A stretch of 64,000 nt of DNA from Petrolisthes cinctipes (lineage: Eukaryota; Arthropoda; Malacostraca; Decapoda; Porcellanidae): the NCBI GenBank assembly GCA_033782935.1, contig JAWQEG010000490.1, forward strand, positions 1,208,001 through 1,272,000, given 5' to 3'. The notes under the pieces were generated by a model. The model made no database searches and was not told where the DNA came from. It saw only the letters and a program-made list of their open reading frames with translations. The position numbers were made by a program, and so were the translations under genes. This document shows, piece by piece, positions 12,803 through 25,629 of this stretch (positions are counted from its first letter, which is position 1; each line of letters starts with the position of its first letter).

Positions 12803-15612
12803 GCCTGTATTTTGAAAATACTCTAACACGGAGTAAGCATGTACAGATACCTTCTGGGACCTCTAAATATCGAATTATCGGGTGTTTTGGGACTGAATTT
12901 GAGATATCGATTTTTTGGCACCTAAAATGTCGATTTTTAGCATGTTTTTAGCCTATATTTTGTAAATATTCTTGCACTGTGTAGGCATGTACAGATTGCT
13001 TCTGGGACCCCAAAATATTGAATTTTCGGGTGTTTTGAGCCTGAATTTGAGATATAAACGGGTACAGAAGATGCATGCACATATCGACTTTTGGGCACCT
13101 AAAAGATCGATTTTCAGTATGTTTTTGGCCTGTATTTTGAAAATACTCTAACACGGAGTAGGCATGTACAGATACCTTCTGGGACCTCTAAATATCGAAT
13201 TTTCGGGTGTTTTGGGACTGAATTTGAGATATCGATTTTTTGGCACCTAAAATGTCGATTTTTAGCATGTTTTTAGCCTATATTTTGAAAATATTCTAGC
13301 ACTGTGTAGGCATGTACAGATTGCTTCTGGGACCCCAAAATATTGAATTTTCGGGTGTTTTGAGCTTGAATTTGAGATATAAACGGGTACAGAAGATACA
13401 TGCACATATTGACTTTGGGCATCTAAAATATCGATTTTCAGCATGTTTTTGGACTGTATTTTGAAAATACTCTAACACTGAATAGGCATGTACGGATTGC
13501 TTCTGGAACCCCAAAATATTGAATTTTCGGGTGTTTTGAGCCTGAATTTGAGATATAAACGGGTACTGAAGATGCATGCACATATCGACTTTTGTGCACC
13601 TAAAAGATCGATTTTCAGTATGTTTTGAGCATGTATTTTGAAAATACTCTAACACGGAGTAGGCTTGTACAGATCGCTTCTGGGACCCCTAAATATCGAT
13701 TTTTCGGGTGTTTTGGGACTGAATTTGAGATATCGACTTTTTGGCACCTAAAAGATCGATTTTTAGCATGTTTTTAGCCTATATTTTGAAAATATTCTAG
13801 CACTGAGTAGGCATGTACAGATTGCTTCTGGGACCCCAAAATATTGAATTTTCGGGTGTTTTGAGCCTGAATTTGAGATATAAACGGGTACAGAAGATAC
13901 ATGCACATATTAACTTTGGGGACCAAAAATATCGATTTTCAGCATGTTTTGGGCCTGAATTTTGAAAATACTCTACCACGGAGTATGCATGTACAGATCG
14001 CTTCTGGGACCCCAAAATATCGAATTTTCGGGTGTTTAGGGCCAGAATTTGAGATATAAACGGGTACAGAAGATGCATGCACATATCGACTTTTGGGTAC
14101 CTAAAAGATCGATTTTCAGTATGTTTTTGGCCTGTATTTTGAAAATACTCTAACACGGTGTAGGCATGTACAGATCATTTCTGGGACCTCTAAATATCGA
14201 ATTTTCGGGTGTTTTGGGACTGAATTTGAGATATCGATTTTTTGGCACTTAAAATGTCGATTTTTAGCATGTTTTTAGCCTATATTTTGAAAATATTCTA
14301 GCACTGTGTAGGCATGTACAGATTGCTTCTGGGACCCCAAAATATTGAATTTTCGGGTGTTTTGAGCCTGAATTTGAGATATAAACGGGTACTGAAGATG
14401 CATGCACATATCGACTTTTGTGCACCTAAAAGATCGATTTTCAGTATGTTTTTAGCCTATATTTTGAAAATATTCTAGCACTGTACAGATTGCTTCTGGG
14501 ACCCCAAAATATTGAATTTTCGGGTGTTTTGAGCCTGAATTTGAGATATAAACGGGTACAGAAGATACATGCACATATTGACTTTGGGCACCAAAAATAT
14601 CGATTTTCAGCATGTTTTGGGCCTGAATTTTGAAAATACTCTAACACTGAGTATACATGTACAGATTGCTTCTGGGACCCCAAAATATCGAATTTACGGG
14701 TGTTTTGGGGCTGAATTTGAGATATCGACTTTTTGGCACCTAAAAGATCGATTTTTAGCATGTTTTTGGCCTATATTTTGAAAATATTCTAGCACTGTAC
14801 AGATTGCTTCTGGGACCACAAAATATTGAATTTTCGGGTGTTTTGAGCCTGAATTTGAGATATAAACGGGTACAGAAGATACATGCACATATTGACTTTG
14901 GGCACCAAAAATATCGATTTTCAGCATGTTTTGGGCCTGAATTTTGAAAATACTCTAACACGGAGTAGGCATGTACAGATCGCTTCTGGGACCCCAAAAT
15001 ATCGAATTTTCGGGTGTTTTGAGCCAGAATTTGAGATATAAACGGGTACTGAAGATGCATGCACATATCGACTTTTGGGCACCTAAAAGATCGATTTTCA
15101 GTATGTTTTTGGCCTGTATATTGAAAATACTCTAACACGGAGTAGGCATGTACAGATACCTTCTGGGACCTCTAAATATCGAATTTTCGGGTGTTTTGGG
15201 ACTGAATTTGAGATATCGATTTTTTGGCACCTACAATGTCGATTTTTAGCATGTTTTTAGCCTATATTTTGAAAATATTCTAGCACTGTGTAGGCATTTA
15301 CAGATTGCTTCTGGGACCCCAAAATATTGAATTTTCGGGTGTTTTGAGCCTGAATTTGAGATATAAACGGGTACAGAAGATACATGCACATATTGACTTT
15401 GGGCATCTAAAATATCGATTTTCAGCATGTTTTGGGCCTGAATTTTGAAAATACTCTAACACGGAGTAGGCATGTACAGATCGCTTCTGGGACCCCAAAA
15501 TATCGAATTTTCGGGTGTTTAGGGCCAGAATTTGAGATATAAACGGGTACAGAAGATGCATGCACATATCGACTTTTGGGCACCTAAAAGATCGATTTTC
15601 AGTATGTTTTTG
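12803..15612 (+). repeat. 2,810-bp tandem duplication, second copy
   Basis: Second copy of the preceding block, with the same irregular unit order (501, 325, 501, 501, 177, 314, 491). Similarity of the first part to a partial third copy persists to about 15686, where cgaattatcgg of the earlier copies becomes cgaattttcgg. The near identity makes this the youngest-looking event in the window (inference). Confidence 0.9.
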
Positions 15613-16900
15613 GCCTGTATTTTGAAAATACTCTAACACGGAGTAAGCATGTACAGATACCTTCTGGGACCTCTAAATATCGAATTTTCGGGTGTTTTGG
15701 GACTGAATTTGAGATATCGATTTTTTGGCATCTAAAATGTCGATTTTTAGCATGTTTTTAGCCTATATTTTGTAAATATTCTAGCACTGTGTCGGCATGT
15801 ACAGATTGCTTCTGGGACCCCAAAATATTGAATTTTCGGGTGTTTTGAGCCTGAATTTGAGATATAAACGGGTACAGAAGATACATGCACATATTGACTT
15901 TGGGCATCTAAAATATCGATTTTCAGCATGTTTTGGGCCTGTATTTTGAAAATACTCTAACACTGAGTAGGCATGTACAGATTGCTTCTGGGACCCCAAA
16001 ATATTGAATTTTCGGGTGTTTTGAGCCTGAATTTGAGATATAAACGGGTACTGAAGATGCATGCACATATCGACTTTTGTGCACCTAAAAGATCGATTTT
16101 CAGTATGTTTTGAGCATGTATTTTGAAAATACTCTAACACGGAGTAGGCATGTACAGATCGCTTCTGGGACCCCTAAATATCGAATTTTCGGGTGTTTTG
16201 GGACTGAATTTGAGATATCGACTTTTTGGCACCTAAAAGATCGATTTTTAGCATGTTTTTAGCCTATATTTTGAAAATATTCCAGCACTGAGTAGGCATG
16301 TACAGATTGCTTCTGGGACCCCAAAATATTGAATTTTCGGGTGTTTTGAGCCTGAATTTGAGATATAAACGGGTACAGAAGATACATGCACATATTGACT
16401 TAGGGCACCAAAAATATCGATTTTCAGCATGTTTTGGGCCTGAATTTTGAAAATACTCTAACACGGAGTAGGCATGTACAGATCGCTTCTGGGACCCCAA
16501 AATATCGAATTTTCGGGTGTTTAGGGCCAGAATTTGAGATATAAACGGTTACAGAAGATGCATGCACATATCGACTTTTGGGCACCTAAAAGATCGATTT
16601 TCAGTATGTTTTTGGCCTGTATTTTGAAAATACTCTATCACGGAGTAGGCATGTACAGATACCTTCTGGGACCTCTAAATATCGAATTTTCGGGTGTTTT
16701 GGGACTGAATTTGAGATATCGATTTTTTGGCACCTAAAATGTCGATTTTTAGCATGTTTTTAGCCTATATTTTGAAAATATTCTAGCACTGTGTAGGCAT
16801 GTACAGATTGCTTCTGGGACCCCAAAATATTGAATTTTCGGGTGTTTTGAGCCTGAATTTGAGATATAAACGGGTACAGAAGATACATGCACATATTGAC
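15040..16900 (+). repeat. Duplicated block P, copy 1 (partner at +4,497)
   Basis: Shares with 19537-21397 the rare variants ctgtatattgaaaatac, cctacaatgtcg, gtaggcatttacag, ggcatctaaaatgtcg, ttttgtaaatattctagc, gtgtcggcatg, gacttagggcacc, aaacggttacag and ctctatcacgg, all at a constant 4,497-bp offset. One visible difference is ttccagcactg at about 16280 against ttctagcactg. Block limits are where subtype variants diverge (tttgagccagaat upstream; gggcatct against gggcacca downstream). Confidence 0.88.
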
Positions 16901-16929
16901 TTTGGGCATCTAAAATATCGAATTTTAGC

Positions 16930-18620
16930 ATGTTTTGGGCCTGTATTTTGAAAATACTCTAACACTGAGTAGGCATGTACAGATTGCTTCTGGGACCCCA
17001 AAATATTGAATTTTCGGGTGTTTTGAGCCTGAATTTGAGATATAAACGGGTACTGAAGATGCATACACATATCGACTTTTGTGCACCTAAAAGATCGATT
17101 TTCAGTATGTTTTGAGCATGTATTTTGAAAATACTCTAACACGGAGTAGGCATGTACAGATCGCTTCTGGGACCCCTAAATATCGAATTTTCGGGTGTTT
17201 TGGGACTGAATTTGAAATATCGACTTTTTGGCACCTAAAAGATCGATTTTTAGCATGTTTTTAGCCTATATTTTGAAAATATTCTAGCACTGAGTAGGCA
17301 TGTACAGATTGCTTCTGGGACCCCAAAATATTGAATTTTCGGGTGTTTTGAGCCTGAATTTGAGATATAAACGGGTACAGAAGATACATGCACATATTGA
17401 CTTTGGGCATCTAAAATATCGATTTTCAGCATGTTTTGGGCCTGTATTTTGAAAATACTCTAACACTGAGTAGGCATGTACAGATTGCTTCTGGGACCCC
17501 AAAATATTGAATTTTCGGGTGTTTTGAGCCTGAATTTGAGATATAAACGGGTACTGAAGATGCATACACATATCGACTTTTGTGCACCTAAAAGATCGAT
17601 TTTCAGTATGTTTTGAGCATGTATTTTGAAAATACTCTAACACGGAGTAGGCATGTACAGATTGCTTCTGGGACCCCTAAATATCGAATTTTCGGGTGTT
17701 TTGGGACTGAATTTGATATATCGATTTTTTGGCACCTAAAAGATCGATTTTTAGCATGTTTTTAGCCTATATTTTGAAAATATTCTAGCACTGAGTAGGC
17801 ATGTACAGATTGCTTCTGGGACCCCAAAATATTGAATTTTCGGGTGTTTTGAGCCTGAATATGAGATATAAACGGGTACAGAAGATACATGCACATATTG
17901 ACTTTGGGCACCAAAAATATCGATTTTCAGCATGTTTTGGGCCTGAATTTTGAAAATACTCTAACACGGAGTAGGCATGTACAGATCGCTTCTGGGACCC
18001 CAAAATATCGAATTTTTGGGTGTTTAGGGTCAGAATTTTAGATATAAACGGGTACAGAAGATGCATGCACATATCGACTTTTGGGCACCTAAAAGATCGA
18101 TTTTCAGTATGTTTTTGGCCTGTATTTTGAAAATACTCTAACACGGAGTAGGCATGTACAGATACCTTCTGGGACCTCTAAATATCGAATTTTCGGGTGT
18201 TTTGGGACTGAATTTGAGATATCGATTTTTTGGCACCTAAAATGACGATTTTTAGCATGTTTTTAGCCTATATTTTGAAAATATTCTAGCACTGTGTAGG
18301 AATGTACAGATTGCTTCTGGGACCCCAAAATATTGAATTTTCGGGTGTTTTGAGCCTGAATTTGAGATATAAACGGGTACAGAAGATACATGCACATATT
18401 GACTTTGAGCATCTAAAATATCGATTTTCAGCATGTTTTGGGCTGTATTTTGAAAATACTCTAACACTTAATAGGCATGTACGGATTGCTTCTGGGACCC
18501 CAAAATATTGAATTTTCGGGTGTTTTGAGCCTGAATTTGAGATATAAACGGGTACTGAAGATGCATGCACATATCGACTTTTGTGCACCTAAAAGATCGA
18601 TTTTCAGTATGTTTTGAGCA
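16930..18620 (+). repeat. Duplicated block Q, copy 1 (partner at +6,834)
   Basis: Shares with 23764-25454 the variants gatgcatacacatatcg, gaatttgaaatatcgac, gaatttgatatatcg, cctgaatatgag, gtttagggtcagaatttta, cctaaaatgacg, gtaggaatgtacag, ctttgagcatc and ttttgggctgtat (one g-c base lost). Visible differences include cacttaatagg against cactgaatagg. Confidence 0.87.
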
Positions 18621-19540
18621 TGTATTTTAAAAATACTCTAACACGGAGTAGGCATGTACAGATCGCTTCTGGGACCCCTAAATATCGAATTTTCGGGTGT
18701 TTGGGACTGAATTTGAGATATCGACTTTTTGGCACCTAAAAGATCGATTTTTAGCATGTTTTTAGCCTATATTTTGAAAATATTCTAGCACTGAGTAGGC
18801 ATGTACAGATTGCTTCTGGGACCCCAAAATATTGAATTTTCGGGTGTTTTGAGCCTGAATTTGAGATATAAACGGGTACAGAAGATACATGCACATATTG
18901 ACTTTGGGCACCAAAAATATCGATTTTCAGCATGTTTTGGGCCTGAATTTTGAAAATACCCTAACACGGAGTTGGCATGTACAGATCGCTTCTGGGACCC
19001 CAAAATATTGAATTTTCGGGTGTTTTGAGCCTGAATTTGAGATATAAACGGGTACTGAAGATGCATGCACATATCGACTTTTGTGCACCTAAAAGATCGA
19101 TTTTCAGTATGTTTTGAGCATGTATTTTGAAAATACTCTAACACGGAGTAGGCATGTACAGATCGCTTCTAGGACCCCTAAATATCGAATTTTCGGGTGT
19201 TTTGGGACTGAATTTGAGATATCGACTTTTTGGCACCTAAAAGATCGATTTTTAGCATGTTTTTAGCCTATATTTTGAAAATATTCTAGCACTGTACAGA
19301 TTGCTTCTGGGACCCCAAAATATTGAATTTTCGGGTGTTTTGAGCCTGAATTTGAGATATAAACGGGTACAGAAGATACATGCACATATTGACTTTGGGC
19401 ACCAAAAATATCGATTTTCAGCATGTTTTGGGCCTGAATTTTGAAAATACTCTAACACGGAGTAGGCATGTACAGATCGCTTCAGGGACCCCAAAATATC
19501 GAATTTTCGGGTGTTTAGGGCCCGAATTTGAGATATAAAC
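18620..19540 (+). repeat. Triplicated block R, copy 1
   Basis: Present at 18620, 22284 (+3,664) and 26624 (+8,004). Shared marks: gtattttaaaaatac (gtattataaaaatac in the third copy), the one-base-shorter gtgtttgggactg, taccctaacacggagttgg, cttctaggacccc, cttcagggacc and gggcccgaattt. Copies 1 and 2 stay alike to about 19995/23659; copy 3 departs near 27544. Confidence 0.87.
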
Positions 19541-21397
19541 GGGTACTGAAGATGCATGCACATATCGACTTTTGGGCACCTAAAAGATCGATTTTCAGTA
19601 TGTTTTTGGCCTGTATATTGAAAATACTCTAACACGGAGTAGGCATGTACAGATACCTTCTGGGACCTCTAAATATCGAATTTTCGGGTGTTTTGGGACT
19701 GAATTTGAGATATCGATTTTTTGGCACCTACAATGTCGATTTTTAGCATGTTTTTAGCCTATATTTTGAAAATATTCTAGCACTGTGTAGGCATTTACAG
19801 ATTGCTTCTGGGACCCCAAAATATTGAATTTTCGGGTGTTTTGAGCCTGAATTTGAGATATAAACGGGTACAGAAGATACATGCACATATTGACTTTGGG
19901 CATCTAAAATATCGATTTTCAGCATGTTTTGGGCCTGAATTTTGAAAATACTCTAACACGGAGTAGGCATGTACAGATCGCTTCTGGGACCCCAAAATAT
20001 CGAATTTTCGGGTGTTTAGGGCCAGAATTTGAGATATAAACGGGTACAGAAGATGCATGCACATATCGACTTTTGGGCACCTAAAAGATCGATTTTCAGT
20101 ATGTTTTTGGCCTGTATTTTGAAAATACTCTAACACGGAGTAAGCATGTACAGATACCTTCTGGGACCTCTAAATATCGAATTTTCGGGTGTTTTGGGAC
20201 TGAATTTGAGATATCGATTTTTTGGCATCTAAAATGTCGATTTTTAGCATGTTTTTAGCCTATATTTTGTAAATATTCTAGCACTGTGTCGGCATGTACA
20301 GATTGCTTCTGGGACCCCAAAATATTGAATTTTCGGGTGTTTTGAGCCTGAATTTGAGATATAAACGGGTACAGAAGATACATGCACATATTGACTTTGG
20401 GCATCTAAAATATCGATTTTCAGCATGTTTTGGGCCTGTATTTTGAAAATACTCTAACACTGAGTAGGCATGTACAGATTGCTTCTGGGACCCCAAAATA
20501 TTGAATTTTCGGGTGTTTTGAGCCTGAATTTGAGATATAAACGGGTACTGAAGATGCATGCACATATCGACTTTTGTGCACCTAAAAGATCGATTTTCAG
20601 TATGTTTTGAGCATGTATTTTGAAAATACTCTAACACGGAGTAGGCATGTACAGATCGCTTCTGGGACCCCTAAATATCGAATTTTCGGGTGTTTTGGGA
20701 CTGAATTTGAGATATCGACTTTTTGGCACCTAAAAGATCGATTTTTAGCATGTTTTTAGCCTATATTTTGAAAATATTCTAGCACTGAGTAGGCATGTAC
20801 AGATTGCTTCTGGGACCCCAAAATATTGAATTTTCGGGTGTTTTGAGCCTGAATTTGAGATATAAACGGGTACAGAAGATACATGCACATATTGACTTAG
20901 GGCACCAAAAATATCGATTTTCAGCATGTTTTGGGCCTGAATTTTGAAAATACTCTAACACGGAGTAGGCATGTACAGATCGCTTCTGGGACCCCAAAAT
21001 ATCGAATTTTCGGGTGTTTAGGGCCAGAATTTGAGATATAAACGGTTACAGAAGATGCATGCACATATCGACTTTTGGGCACCTAAAAGATCGATTTTCA
21101 GTATGTTTTTGGCCTGTATTTTGAAAATACTCTATCACGGAGTAGGCATGTACAGATACCTTCTGGGACCTCTAAATATCGAATTTTCGGGTGTTTTGGG
21201 ACTGAATTTGAGATATCGATTTTTTGGCACCTAAAATGTCGATTTTTAGCATGTTTTTAGCCTATATTTTGAAAATATTCTAGCACTGTGTAGGCATGTA
21301 CAGATTGCTTCTGGGACCCCAAAATATTGAATTTTCGGGTGTTTTGAGCCTGAATTTGAGATATAAACGGGTACAGAAGATACATGCACATATTGAC
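19537..21397 (+). repeat. Duplicated block P, copy 2
   Basis: Same variant string as 15040-16900 at +4,497. It starts directly where block R copy 1 ends, so R and P share the boundary region around ctgtatattg and cctacaatg. That arrangement suggests the blocks were cut from a longer ancestral stretch and re-joined (inference). Confidence 0.87.
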
Positions 21398-22284
21398 TTT
21401 GGGCACCAAAAATATTGATTTTCAGCATGTTTTCGGCCTGAATTTTGAAAATACTCTAACACGGAGTAGGCATGTACAGATCGCTTCTGGGACCCCAAAA
21501 TATCGATTTTTCGGGTGTTTAGGGTCAGAATTTGAGATATAAACGGGTACAGAAGATGCATGCACATATCGACTTTTGGGCACCTAAAAGATCGATTTTC
21601 TGTATGTTTTTGGCCTTTATTTTGAAAATACTCTAACACGGAGTAGGCATGTACAGATACCTTCTGGGACCTCTAAATATCGAATTTTCGGGTGTTTTGG
21701 GACTGAATTTGAGATTTCGATTTTTTGGCACCTAAAATGTCGATTTTTAGCATGTTTTTAGCCTATATTTTGAAAATATTCTAGCACTGTGTAGGCATGT
21801 ACAGATTGCTTCTGGGACCCCAAAATATTGAATTTTCGGGTGTTTTGAGCCTGAATTTGAGATATAAACGGGTACAGAAGATACATGCACATATTGACTT
21901 TGGGCATCTAAAATATCGATTTTCAGCATGTTTTGGGCCTGTATTTTGAAAATACTCTGAACACTGAGTAGGCATGTACAGATTGCTTCTGGGACCCCAA
22001 AATATTGAATTTTTGGGTGTTTTGAGCCTGAATTTGAGATATAAACGGGTACTGAAGATGCATGCACATATCGACTTTTGTGCACCTAAAAGATCGATTT
22101 TCAATATGTTTTTAGCCTATATTTTGAAAATATTCTAGCACTGTACAGATTGCTTCTGGGACCCCAAAATATTGAATTTTCGGGTGTTTTGAGCCTGAAT
22201 TTGAGATATAAACGGGTACTGAAGATGCATGCACATATCGACTTTTGTGCACCTAAAAGATCGATTTTCAGTATGTTTTGAGCA
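21290..22284 (+). repeat. Duplicated block S, copy 1 (partner at +4,340)
   Basis: Shares with 25630-26624 the variants aaatattgattttcagc, gttttcggcctg, ttctgtatgtttttggcc followed by tttattttg, ctctgaacactgag, aatttttgggtgttt and tcaatatgtttttagcc. One visible difference is gagatttcg at about 21715 against gagatatcg. It contains a unit in which C is skipped (354-bp step 21747 to 22101). Confidence 0.87.
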
Positions 22285-23204
22285 TGTATTTTAAAAATAC
22301 TCTAACACGGAGTAGGCATGTACAGATCGCTTCTGGGACCCCTAAATATCGAATTTTCGGGTGTTTGGGACTGAATTTGAGATATCGACTTTTTGGCACC
22401 TAAAAGATCGATTTTTATCATGTTTTTAGCCTATATTTTGAAAATATTCTAGCACTGAGTAGGCATGTACAGATTGCTTCTGGGACCCCAAAATATTGAA
22501 TTTTCGGGTGTTTTGAGCCTGAATTTGAGATATAAACGGGTACAGAAGATACATGCACATATTGACTTTGGGCACCAAAAATATCGATTTTCAGCATGTT
22601 TTGGGCCTGAATTTTGAAAATACCCTAACACGGAGTTGGCATGTACAGATCGCTTCTGGGACCCCAAAATATTGAATTTTCGGGTGTTTTGAGCCTGAAT
22701 TTGAGATATAAACGGGTACTGAAGATGCATGCACATATCGACTTTTGTGCACCTAAAAGATCGATTTTCAGTATGTTTTGAGCATGTATTTTGAAAATAC
22801 TCTAACACGGAGTAGGCATGTACAGATCGCTTCTAGGACCCCTAAATATCGAATTTTCGGGTGTTTTGGGACTGAATTTGAGATATCGACTTTTTGGCAC
22901 CTAAAAGATCGATTTTTAGCATGTTTTTAGCCTATATTTTGAAAATATTCTAGCACTGTACAGATTGCTTCTGGGACCCCAAAATATTGAATTTTCGGGT
23001 GTTTTGAGCCTGAATTTGAGATATAAACGGGTACAGAAGATACATGCACATATTGACTTTGGGCACCAAAAATATCGATTTTCAGCATGTTTTGGGCCTG
23101 AATCTTGAAAATACTCTAACACGGAGTAGGCATGTACAGATCGCTTCAGGGACCCCAAAATATCGAATTTTCGGGTGTTTAGGGCCCGAATTTGAGATAT
23201 AAAC
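22284..23204 (+). repeat. Triplicated block R, copy 2
   Basis: See copy 1 at 18620 for the shared marks. Together with the preceding block S, it forms a 1.9-kb stretch repeated at 25630-27544 at a 4,340-bp offset. A visible private change is gaatcttgaaaatac near 23101. Confidence 0.86.
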
Positions 23205-23406
23205 GGGTACTGAAGATGCATGCACATATCGACTTTTGGGCACCTAAAAGATCGATTTTCAGTATGTTTTTGGCCTGTATATTGAAAATACTCTAACACG
23301 GAGTAGGCATGTACAGATACCTTCTGGGACCTCTAAATATCGAATTTTCGGGTGTTTTGGGACTGAATTTGAGATATCGATTTTTTGGCACCTACAATGT
23401 CGATTT

Positions 23407-24083
23407 TTAGCATGTTTTTAGCCTATATTTTGAAAATATTCTAGCACTGTGTAGGCATTTACAGATTGCTTCTGGGACCCCCAAATATTGAATTTTCGGG
23501 TGTTTTGAGCCTGAATTTGAGATATAAACGGGTACAGAAGATACATGCACATATTGACTTTGGGCATCTAAAATATCGATTTTCAGCATGTTTTGGGCCT
23601 GAATTTTGAAAATACTCTAACACGGAGTAGGCATGTACAGATCGCTTCTGGGACCCCAAAATATTGAATTTTCGGGTGTTTTGAGCCTGAATTTGAGATA
23701 TAAACGGGTACAGAAGATACATGCACATATTGACTTTGGGCATCTAAAATATCGATTTTCAGCATGTTTTGGGCCTGTATTTTGAAAATACTCTAACACT
23801 GAGTAGGCATGTACAGATTGCTTCTGGGACCCCAAAATATTGAATTTTCGGGTGTTTTGAGCCTGAATTTGAGATATAAACGGGTACTGAAGATGCATAC
23901 ACATATCGACTTTTGTGCACCTAAAAGATCGATTTTCAGTATGTTTTGAGCATGTATTTTGAAAATACTCTAACACGGAGTAGGCATGTACAGATCGCTT
24001 CTGGGACCCCTAAATATCGAATTTTCGGGTGTTTTGGGACTGAATTTGAAATATCGACTTTTTGGCACCTAAAAGATCGATTT
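23407..24083 (+). repeat. 677-bp four-monomer unit A-A-B-C
   Basis: Two A-type monomers with gggcatctaaaatatcg follow each other before B1 and C1 (176 + 176 + 177 + 148). It is the reciprocal type of product to the short units. It coincides with the join between duplicated blocks R and Q. Confidence 0.84.
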
Positions 24084-25454
24084 TTAGCATGTTTTTAGCC
24101 TATATTTTGAAAATATTCTAGCACTGAGTAGGCATGTACAGATTGCTTCTGGGACCCCAAAATATTGAATTTTCGGGTGTTTTGAGCCTGAATTTGAGAT
24201 ATAAACGGGTACAGAAGATACATGCACATATTGACTTTGGGCATCTAAAATATCGATTTTCAGCATGTTTTGGGCCTGTATTTTGAAAATACTCTAACAC
24301 TGAGTAGGCATGTACAGATTGCTTCTGGGACCCCAAAATATTGAATTTTCGGGTGTTTTGAGCCTGAATTTGAGATATAAACGGGTACTGAAGATGCATA
24401 CACATATCGACTTTTGTGCACCTAAAAGATCGATTTTCAGTATGTTTTGAGCATGTATTTTGAAAATACTCTAACACGGAGTAGGCATGTACAGATCGCT
24501 TCTGGGACCCCTAAATATCGAATGTTCGGGTGTTTTGGGACTGAATTTGATATATCGATTTTTTGGCACCTAAAAGATCGATTTTTAGCATGTTTTTAGC
24601 CTATATTTTGAAAATATTCTAGCACTGAGTAGGCATGTACAGATTGCTTCTGGGACCCCAAAATATTGAATTTTCGGGTGTTTTGAGCCTGAATATGAGA
24701 TATAAACGGGTACAGAAGATACATGCACATATTGACTTTGGGCACCAAAAATATCGATTTTCAGCATGTTTTGGGCCTGAATTTTGAAAATACTCTAACA
24801 CGGAGTAGGCATGTACAGATCGCTTCTGGGACCCCAAAATATCGAATTTTTGGGTGTTTAGGGTCAGAATTTTAGATATAAACGGGTACAGAAGATGCAT
24901 GCACATATCGACTTTTGGGCACCTAAAAGATCGATTTTCAGTATGTTTTTGGCCTGTATTTTGAAAATACTCTAACACGGAGTAGGCATGTACAGATACC
25001 TTCTGGGACCTCTAAATATCGAATTTTCGGGTGTTTTGGGACTGAATTTGAGATATCGATTTTTTGGCACCTAAAATGACGATTTTTAGCATGTTTTTAG
25101 CCTATATTTTGAAAATATTCTAGCACTGTGTAGGAATGTACAGATTGCTTCTGGGACCCCAAAATATTGAATTTTCGGGTGTTTTGAGCCTGAATTTGAG
25201 ATATAAACGGGTACAGAAGATACATGCACATATTGACTTTGAGCATCTAAAATATCGATTTTCAGCATGTTTTGGGCTGTATTTTGAAAATACTCTAACA
25301 CTGAATAGGCATGTACGGATTGCTTCTGGGACCCCAAAATATTGAATTTTCGGGTGTTTTGAGCCTGAATTTGAGATATAAACGGGTACTGAAGATGCAT
25401 GCACATATCGACTTTTGTGCACCTAAAAGATCGATTTTCAGTATGTTTTGAGCA
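23764..25454 (+). repeat. Duplicated block Q, copy 2
   Basis: Second copy of 16930-18620. It follows a four-monomer unit (23407-24083, 677 bp) in which two A-type monomers occur in a row, which marks the recombination join between the end of block R copy 2 and this block. Confidence 0.86.
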
Positions 25455-25629
25455 TGTATTTTGAAAATACTCTAACACGGAGTAGGCTTGTACAGATCGC
25501 TTCTGGGACCCCTAAATATCTAATTTTCGGGTGTTTTGGGACTGAATTTGAGATATCGACTTTTTGGCACCTAAAAGATCAATTTTTAGCATGTTTTTAG
25601 CCTATATTTTGAAAATATTCTAGCACTGA

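Noticed and set aside
17330..17350. CENP-B box candidate at gaattttcgggtgttttg and its complement
   Set aside because: It contains ttcg and, on the other strand, cccg, but the required spacing and central A of the motif NTTCGNNNNANNCGGGN are not met.
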